DNA of 64,000 nucleotides from Tenebrio molitor. Taxonomy: Eukaryota; Arthropoda; Insecta; Coleoptera; Tenebrionidae. Where the stretch lies: NCBI RefSeq assembly GCF_963966145.1, contig NC_091047.1:10106001-10170000 (forward strand), given 5' to 3'. Below are positions 56,511 through 64,000 of this stretch, piece after piece (the first letter of the stretch is position 1; each line of letters begins with the position of its first letter). The position numbers and the translations under genes are program-made. The notes under the pieces are model-generated. The model was given only the letters and a program-made list of their open reading frames with translations. It was not told the origin of the DNA and ran no database searches.

Positions 56511-58590
56511 TTAATGGCTATCCATAAATTGTAGTTCTGACAGCAACAGAATGTTGTTGGGAAGCGGTTTCGGCTGGGGCGACAGAAGAGTTATAGTTTG
56601 TCGATCCATATCCACGTTTGTTCTGTTACGAAAAATATATTCATAACCATCAAAAAATACTTTAATACTCGTATATAATATAGTCGGAACGTTGTAGATG
56701 TGGATTGAGGAGTTAAGTTGGCCCTACCAGGAAAAGTAACTATACTTGGGCCAACCCTCGGGGCCAACCAACAGATATAGTAATAAAACCGCCCCCTAGT
56801 ACCCGCGTATTTTAAATAGCAGCTTCCAATTGGCTTATTCAAAACGCGCGCAGATTTTCGAAAGCCTGATGTACATCCACAAAAATTACTTGACGGCATT
56901 CGGCATCTCATTCGTTTTAACCTCGCTTCGGGAGTTTGACCACGTGTTTATGTTTGTTTGTTTTCCTTGGCATTTTTCGATTTGTATTACAAAATAGTTT
57001 TTTTTCAAGACTTTTGGTTCTCTATTTGTTACAAAGAACCTGCTTCATTGTGAAACAGGCTTTGGCGTATATCGTTCTACGCAACTAGGCCACATCCCCT
57101 TTTTTTTATTACTATATCTGTTGGTAGGCGGTATAGGCGGGCTTATAAGGTATTTGGAACTTATGACAGATTTCTCATTCAAGTACAGTTCAATCATAAA
57201 TTTTAAGTGACCTTGAGTTTGACACAATCCACATCTAAAACGTTTTTACTATTTTTTGTACTTACACACAAACAAATCCGGCCATATGTGAGGAAATAAT
57301 TTCGTCATCATCTCCTTCAGAAAAACTGACTGCAAGAAGGTGATGCAGTATTCCTGGATTTGGTGTGACTGCAACCAACTTAGTCAAATGGTCTTCTGCT
57401 TTCATTCCTAGTGGTAAACAGGAATCTGGTAAAGCTGGAGCGCCAATCTTATAAATCTTGATTTCACTCCACTTGACATCAAAAGAGTGTGGATACATTG
57501 AATTTTTGGGTGTGCCATAGAAATATTCACGAATTCTTTGATCTCTCGCTTCAGATCTGACACTCTTTGACCTTTCAACAACCTAAGTAATATGTCATTA
57601 TTTATGCAGGTGATACAAGTTCTCAATTATACTCACCCCACCACTTTTCTGTAAGAATACAACTTTAACAAAATTTGGCATGTCCCTGACCAGCTCATTA
57701 TATAGCCTTTCTTGGTCCAACACTAGGATCACATCAACTTCAAAAGCTTTAGCGGAATGCAGTATTTGCTTATAACCTGTGCCTTTGATCCACCCACAAG
57801 TGTTAATAATAACACCTGAAGCTCTTGCTGCAAATATAACTTTTACTTGGGGATACAATAAGAAGTTGTAATTAGATACTTTTCTTGTTCACTTCAAGAC
57901 AGTCTTTTACAGTATTTGATAACTGCGTTACTAACATAGAGTACAAGGCAACGTTTGTTTGAGGAGATTTGTGTCCTGTGTGATACACTAAGGGGGCCTC
58001 TTGTGAAAATCCTTCATCAATAGCTGCTGGTCTTTCAATCAGCAAGGCACCTGTTATCAATTATTATTATAAAAGAAATCAATGCAAATTATATCTTTAC
58101 CTATAGTTCCAGGAATTGAAATTTGACCCTGTCCAACATCTAAATCTACAAAGATCGGTCTGCGGCCCATTCGCACTGCGTAATTCAGTAAAATGCGACA
58201 AACGGTTGATTTTCCAACATCATTGGGTCCAACGACCATGGTGGTTGGTCCCTTTTTGTTTTCCTTTTCGGCCTCAATCCTCATAAACTCTAATGCGGCG
58301 TGACAGTTTGAATACATTACCATGGGGGTCTCTTTGGCGATGTAACTCACGTCTGTTTTCCCCTTAACTTCGATTGTACAACCGTGCCAAGTGTAGACAG
58401 CAACTTTTGCACCTGAAGTGAAGTCATATGTTTTGCCTTTCACCAGTTCAGTACCGAAAACTTCGGCTTTGCCGCTTTTTAAGGTTAGGAACACTTTTTC
58501 ATTTTTTGATTCCACTTCGAAGCGGAGTTCGTTGTCTTGATCTAATTTAAATTCTTGACTTTGAATCTTTTTGTCTTCGTGCAGGGCCAT
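56511..58590 (-). CDS. cbc: CLP1 polynucleotide 5'-hydroxyl kinase / cleavage factor II subunit
   Basis: Five exons on the minus strand: 58590-58101, 58050-57880, 57845-57637, 57582-57266 and 56622-56511 sum to 432 residues (human CLP1 is 425). The N-terminal beta-sandwich is followed by the P-loop kinase: Walker A GPNDVGKS at 121-128 and the VDLDVGQG motif at 148-155. The C-terminal domain ends in TNVD and LPNNILLL. CLP1 phosphorylates RNA 5'-hydroxyls and works in mRNA 3'-end cleavage and tRNA splicing in the nucleus. The fly gene is crowded by cid (cbc). The last intron (56623-57265) is far longer than the others and contains repetitive sequence. A possible AATAAA on the minus strand lies near 56440. 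Confidence 0.95.
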
Positions 58591-59020
58591 TTCGTAAAAT
58601 TCTCTTATTAACTAAACTGTGATTTTATTCAATGTGTATTAGCAAAGCACATCTACTCTACTCTTCACTCTTAGCACGGATTACTTTTGATTACTTTCTC
58701 TAGGTCTATGATGTCTAGACTCTAGGCTAGGTGGACTCTAGTCTCTACCACACCCTCTACCCTAGATACAGAACCCTCTAACCCCTCTAGCCTGCCTAGC
58801 CTCCACAGAACTGCACAGATTCACAGAACTAGCCTCTAGGCCTCTACTTTCCACCAGCGCTGTCAGCACTCCAGCAGTGTTGCCACTTTGCCAGATGTTC
58901 GAAGTTGAAGTTCGACTCTGGTTTCCCCCAAATAAAATGTTGAAATACCCTAAATCCGCAAGATTTTTAAAAAAATACCCCAAGTTAAAATAAAACAAAT
59001 TCTAAACAGAAAACAAAATT
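58591..59020. other. CLP1 upstream region with TCTA-rich tract
   Basis: 58650-58850 is dominated by short CTCTA/CTAGG words in irregular array (CTCTAGCCTGCCTAGCC and similar), a cryptic simple sequence. It lies where the CLP1 promoter is expected. Confidence 0.55.
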
Positions 59021-59049
59021 ATGTGTGGCCAGATGGGAAAAATTAAGAA

Positions 59050-59370
59050 TGACCTCGCTTCTAGGAATCTGAACATAACACTCATTAGCAACGACTTTCG
59101 TTATTTAAGATTCGATTCAACAAAAAGACCTAATAAAATTATTAAATTAAGAGAAAAAAAGAAAAGAACAAATATTGTGATATCAAATTTTCTTGAACGC
59201 AGAGAGGTGGATTTTTACCTGCTTTAATTCCAGCAGCAATAGCTGTAGCCAAAGCATTGGGATTAGGTGCAACTGGTTGTGCACAAAAAGCCTTTGGAGA
59301 TGGAATAAAATGCAATAAAAAAAAAAGACGAAGACATATGGATGGACAAGGAATAAAATTCAGATTATAA
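59050..59370 (+). pseudogene. Relic of a pX-like core protein gene (Polinton/adintovirus type)
   Basis: From 59206 a frame of 54 codons opens with GGFLPALIPAAIAVAKALGL, a hydrophobic segment like that of pX-type minor proteins encoded by Polintons and related adenovirus-like elements, and then turns basic. The upstream frame (from about 59050), in another phase, has the lysine/arginine pattern expected just before it. A frame change separates the parts, so it is broken. Confidence 0.5.
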
Positions 59371-59374
59371 AAAA

Positions 59375-59690
59375 TGAGAAGAATTCACTAAATTTTCGAG
59401 GTGTTTTTGCAATTGATGTTAGATACTGAAAAAAAATTAGAAAAGATGAATCAGGTATATAATTAATTTTCAACCATCTAATTTTTATGGTTCACACTGT
59501 TGTGTATGCATGTTACATAAACAAACCATATTTACGAAATATTTTATATTTTGACAGTTTTGGAATTTCTCCACCAGAAAAAATTAAAAAATATTTATTA
59601 AGTAGGTAGCGGAAAAAATATTGCGTGGAATAGCACACAATTACAAATGAATTCTTCTGTTTTATGTGGTCATTACTGTATACTAAAGGT
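59375..59690 (+). pseudogene. Relic of an adenain-like cysteine protease gene
   Basis: Pieces in varying frames fall in the order expected for this protease: an NFRGVF motif (about 59389), a degenerate GxH block (about 59490), a YFDSFG motif (about 59545) and a CGHYC motif (about 59665). Stops and indels separate them. Adenain-like proteases are carried by Polintons/Mavericks and adintoviruses. It sits directly downstream of the pX-like relic in the same orientation, so both come from one old insertion. Non-functional. Confidence 0.6.
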
Positions 59691-59739
59691 TGTATGACAC
59701 GATGCTAAATTTTGTAGAAAATTTGTGAGAAAATGAGAG

Positions 59740-59802
59740 AGGACCAATGAACGATCAGGATCTGACACACACAGACTATGATCCTGATCGTTCATTGGTC
59801 CT
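59740..59802. repeat. Perfect 23-bp inverted repeat
   Basis: 59740-59762 and 59780-59802 are exact complements (AGGACCAATGAACGATCAGG at the outer left), with a 17-nt loop containing an alternating CA tract. It lies between the protease relic and the foldback element. A perfect stem in otherwise decayed DNA implies recent origin or constraint. Confidence 0.85.
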
Positions 59803-59805
59803 GAT

Positions 59806-60716
59806 GCAGGGATCCCTTCGAAAATTGGTACCTTCCAAATAGTTGCACATAAATTAAAATAATTGACGCTGTTTGATTCCTGAATGTTTGCCGCATCTGT
59901 TAAGTGTTTACTCAATAACGTGCTTAGTGGCATATGCCTACTGCGATATAACAAACTAAAAATGTCAAAAACTCATTTCTTTCAAATGGCAACCCGCATT
60001 TATTATTACACTGGTGGAAAGCTTTTTTGACAAGCTTTCCAACGGTAGAGGGTTTGTATAGTCGAATGTGAAAATCTAAGGTGCTATCTTAAAATCACTA
60101 AAACTCACTAAAAATCACTAAAATAATTAAATGTTTAATTGTTAAACACTGTTTTGTTGGTTGATTCATATTTATGAAGTGACCATATTGTGTAATTATG
60201 TTTTGTTAGGCCTACTAGATTTTTGTATTGTCTTTTAAACGGAAAAATTGTACCAAATTTAGCGATTTTAGGATAGCACCCTAGATTTTCAGGTTCGACT
60301 ATACAAACCTTATATTATTCAAAAGCTTGTCAAAAAAGCTTTCGACCAGTGCAATAATAAATACGGGGTGCCATTTGAAAGAAATGAGTTTTTGACATTT
60401 TTAGTTCGTTATGTTTAAAAAATCGCAGTAGGCATATGCGACTGAGCAGATGCGGCAAACATTCAGAAATCACACAGCGTCAATCATTTTAATTTATGTG
60501 CAACGATTTGGAAGGTACGAATTTTCTAGGGGACCCCTGCAATTCGAAATTCTGGTAAAAAAAGCGCCACTGATCAAAAACGATGGCAGATAAGTAAAAA
60601 CGACCTGTATAAATGTGATTCATAATTTAGCATAGAATTCAAAAATAAAATCAAACTGGGTAGGTTCCATTTAAGAAAACATAATTTTAGTGTTTTTATA
60701 ATATTGAGACACACTG
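59806..60716. mobile_element. Foldback copy of the 12.7 kb element
   Basis: The left arm (59806-60110) and the right half (about 60200-60540) are inverted copies of each other. The right half continues to 60716 and matches 12715-13325 on the opposite strand. The right end reads GAGACACACTG followed by TA. No transposase. Confidence 0.75.
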
Positions 60717-63453
60717 TATATATACCGCAATATTTTCCGAATGTGCAGTAGAAACGTAGCTATCATCTAGAAAAAAGTAAAAGTTGATATATTTAATAAC
60801 AAACAAGTTATGGGGCTTTATTAAACAAACTTGAACAAGCCCATATAGTTTTTTAATTATACCTTTGAAGACAAGGTGAAAATCCATAAAAAACAAAGTG
60901 TTTTGAAGGGGGTTTACTAGTAGTTAAATTCGAACGTCCGCAAAATGGCGTACTTACGTTACAAGGTTGTTAAATGATTATAACAGGACCTTGTAAAATG
61001 AAAAACTCTACTGCGTCTCGTTCTTTTAAACCATTTCTCGATTCTGTTATATTGCACTTATCATTTGTAGCGTAATAGGTATATATCTACTATTTGCTAT
61101 AATTTATCGCTGGATTCACTATACTGATAAGATAATAACTCATTTTTATAGATACAAAAATATAAATCAGCGTGATGCTGAAGTGCTCTTGGTTGCTGTT
61201 ACCTGAAGACATCGGAAAGAAGTTTCTTTTTAATTTGTAATTTCTAAACATTTTTTTTCTTCTCGCATTTGTTGAAAATTAGCGGAGGTCCATTCGCACG
61301 ATCTGCGCATCTGTGAAGGGTGGGCATCCAAACCCTGCTTAGGGTAGGGAGAAAGTGTATAAAGCATCTGACATGTAAAAATTTTTCACCATTTTTCACA
61401 TCTTGTGGTTTGGTTGTTTGTGTTATTTTAAGTTTATTGTTGTTTGGTTGTTTGTGTTACTTTCAGTTTGCACATCTTTTCTTGTGAGGTTGACTTCAAC
61501 ACCAAAATGCAGTGAGTGCTGGTATTTTTTTAAATTTACAAACAATTACTTTGGTTCTTTTTATAAAAAAACAATGTTTACACTCACATGTTTTAAAAAC
61601 ACTTACTTTACTCACTTTAAGCCACTGTTTTTGCAAGTATTTAGACAAGTTGTTACTGTATTTTTTAATCTGACTTAACATTATCCACTTAAAAATGTTA
61701 TTTTAATGTTTACTTCGTAACTGTTTTTGTTAAAAAACATCGGTAAGCTGAAGTTTTGGCAATGTTTCTAAATTTCAAGGCCAAATCTTTTCCATGCCAT
61801 GTTCCAAGATAATAACGATCCTCCGTAGCTTACATCAAAGTAAAGTACTAGTCCCGTTATAGAATCTAGTAGCACGTTGTTCCTGACCTACCCAAATAAA
61901 TTACTTGTTAAGAGCAAGAGGCGTTAAAGCAGTGGTTCTAAATTCATGTACCTAACAAGAGTATTCAGGGTTTTATTATTGGTATTAATTAATTTAGATA
62001 CTGGCTTTGACTGTACATCGTACACTACTAAAAAAAAGTCTTGCAAGTTGCAGGTATTATAAAGATAATGGAAATGGAACGAATAAAAGATTTGTTTTTT
62101 TGTTAAGATACGTTTTATAATTTAATGACCAAATAATAATGAGTAATATCAATATCTTAACATTCCGACCTGTGCATTTCTTCTAAATTTTTTTGACAAT
62201 TCTCAATCACTCAATCAAGGCTCTAAAAATTGTAATTGTTTTTTCATAAAATGTCAAAAATTCTTATTAAATTTTAGGGAGAAACAGAAGTCTCTAATTG
62301 TTATTTGTTTCAAAACATAAACATGATAAATGTTTTTAGTGCTGTATTGATACAAATGTATTTATGCCTGTACTTGAAAAGCATGGAATTATTTTGCACA
62401 TCCAGCATTTTGTATTTGTATTACCTGTCGGTAATATCTTTTAAGCTCGATTATTTGTTCAAGGTTACTGTGAAATTCATCTCTTTTATATCAGTGCAGT
62501 GCAGGGGTAAAATATAACTTACAGGCGATTTTGGGTGGAACACAGAAGAGCGCACCTTAATTGCTTTTCTCGTAATTCAGTTATAATTTTTTTTCTGAAA
62601 CTGATTATACATTCTCAAAAAAAAACCGTAATTCTATGCACGTGTTCACTTAGCTGACAAGATTCTCAGCATCTCAGTAAAGTGGCAAGTCATAAAATTT
62701 CAAACCTCTCTATTGTATTTATTGACCATTGGAGAAGGAAGTCGCCATCTGGTCATCAATGGTGTTTTTCGAACTGTAAATTTCTACCCCTGCATTAGTT
62801 GATTCTGTGAAAGATAAGGATAGCTGCTTGAACTTTGAATTTTTTCTACCTGGAAAGGGTATTTCTGAGGCTGTTTAGGATTAATCCGGTAGTAGCATTA
62901 GCAAAATTTTAAATGTGTGCGATAACACTGGTCCATACAATTTATCTTTGAATTTGTTCTTTTGATGAAACTATTTTTCTTTACGTTTTACCACCCTACT
63001 TACATTTAGAAAGTAAAGTTAAAAAATAATTAGCTTTATAATAATTTATGCCGTATTTTTTATAATTAATTAAAACAAATAATAAATTATGACATTACTA
63101 ATCTCCGAGAATTTGATCTTGAGGTAATGCAAAGTTAGGCCTCTCGATTCATGACCTTGACAAAGTTATTTAGAAGTTTCAACTTTGCAATATTCAGACC
63201 AGGTAACAGAATTTTTCCAAGTTTAATTTAAAGATTATTTTGAAAGTTTTTCGGTCCAGGAAGGAGCGATTGTCTTTTTTAATGTAATAAACAATATAGT
63301 GCCGCCCTATAAATTTTAACTACCAAACACAAAGAGCAAAGTTGTATTGATTGTGAGCGCAAGGAATTCTTTTTCATTTGCGAAATGGTTTTTCTTCAGT
63401 TTAAAAAATTGTAATATTTGTTAACATAATTTTTTCAACCTGCTGCACACATA
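60717..63453. other. Gene-poor spacer with promoter-like block
   Basis: 61277-61940 repeats, in order, blocks also seen at 19310-19830: the GTCCATTCGC/ATCTGCGCAT motif, a TATAAA box (61356), and TAGTCCCGTTATAGAATCTAG (about 61850). At 61505 ATGCA|GTGAGT could be a 5-nt coding first exon like that of the cuticle gene at 34047, but no second exon was found before the window ends. Confidence 0.4.
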
Positions 63454-63841
63454 TAGTTTGTTTTTTAATCAAAGAACCACGACCTGTTGATTTAGGTTTG
63501 CAAATATAAAATTTTACTAAATTTAGGAAATTTAATGATATCTGTTGGCTATACTAGCCAACGCCTGTCATTTTTAATGTCCTTGAAAGTACGCAAACTC
63601 GCATCTAAAATTTGAACGTATTATTAAAAATGCCTCGGAAGGTAAGACATTTATTAAACTTTCAAGTTAGCTGTTATTAGTTATTGTTAACTTTATTAAC
63701 ATGCTGCGCTTCTAATAGCTCTAATAACCTCAATTTCTATATGATGAGATTTTTCACCCTAGGTCAAAAGTGTACAATGTTGTCAGCTCTATTTTAGGTG
63801 TAAATTGCGGTGTTGTGGTTCTTTGATTAAAAAACAGACTG
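63454..63841. mobile_element. TA-flanked inverted-repeat element, 388 bp
   Basis: A perfect 22-bp inverted repeat, TGTTTTTTAATCAAAGAACC plus AC, at 63459-63480 and 63815-63836. TA at 63452-63453 and 63842-63843. No coding capacity. Confidence 0.75.
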
Positions 63842-63861
63842 TACATACATACATACATACA

Positions 63862-64000
63862 GTGAGCGGCAAAAGTATGGAATAAATTCATTAAAAATTA
63901 AACAAAATTTTTTTCAAAAAAATCTTTGGACCGGTTAATTTTAGTTTATAAAAATACATATTTTAATGCAAAATAAAATTCCAAAAAGTCATTTGTTTTC
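63862..64000 (+). mobile_element. Left end of a mariner-like element, cut by the window
   Basis: After a TACA microsatellite, CAGTGAGCGGCAAAAGTATG begins a sequence typical of Tc1/mariner terminal repeats in insects. The rest lies outside the window. Confidence 0.5.

Noticed and set aside
59021..59227. The 68-codon frame as an intact gene
   Set aside because: It changes frame against the pX-like segment, so it is treated as part of a broken relic.
1..64000. tRNA genes, rRNA genes and CRISPR arrays
   Set aside because: No B-box-like GGTTCGAANCC with a matching cloverleaf, no rRNA core sequence and no regularly spaced identical repeats were recognised.

Overview
The window looks like nuclear DNA of an insect, most likely a beetle; the order is an inference. 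Genes are split by short GT-AG introns (about 50-70 bp is common). They match animal families: TRIM-NHL, CPAP1 cuticle protein, almondex/TM2D3, FASTKD, pyroglutamyl-peptidase I, BPNT1, calypso/BAP1, Arp6, an LRR protein and CLP1. The spacers are AT-rich and crowded with DNA-transposon debris, palindromic repeats, a Crypton-like relic, a Polinton-like relic and one intact-looking LINE. No tRNA, rRNA, CRISPR array or bacterial-type operon was seen.

Left part, 1-34 kb: gene-poor and repeat-rich. Two same-strand paralogues of a wech/TRIM71-like NHL protein lie at 6.4-8.5 kb and 23.5-27.9 kb. The first carries a complete B-box; the second has lost it. A scrap of a third NHL copy lies at 9.3 kb. 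Between them are a composite inverted-repeat element (9.9-12.6 kb) holding an intron-bearing Crypton-type recombinase relic, and a two-ORF non-LTR retrotransposon with all endonuclease and reverse transcriptase motifs (13.9-18 kb, minus strand). The 2.9 kb intron of the second NHL gene is a chain of TA-flanked inverted-repeat elements. 28-34 kb holds no recognised gene apart from transposon debris.

Middle part, 34-43 kb: a CPAP1-type chitin-binding cuticle protein with a 5-nt coding first exon (34.0-37.5 kb), almondex/TM2D3 (38.6-39.5 kb), a FASTK-family gene on the minus strand with an apparent 5-bp frameshift (39.8-41.6 kb), and pyroglutamyl-peptidase I (41.9-42.6 kb) read divergently from it.

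Right part, 43-64 kb: palindromic elements and a LINE fragment (43.5-45.5 kb), then a compact housekeeping cluster: BPNT1 (+), calypso (-), Arp6 (+), an LRR gene (-) and CLP1/crowded-by-cid (-). Calypso and Arp6 both act on chromatin (H2A deubiquitination; H2A.Z-type exchange) and are divergently placed. From 59 kb onward the sequence is again repetitive: relics of a pX-like and an adenain-like protease gene of Polinton/adintovirus type, a large foldback copy of an element also present at 12.7 kb, and a non-coding block that resembles 19.3-19.8 kb.

The multi-exon models below were built by hand from splice signals and reading-frame continuity. Apart from the FASTK-family gene, every complete model sums to a multiple of three and ends in a stop codon.
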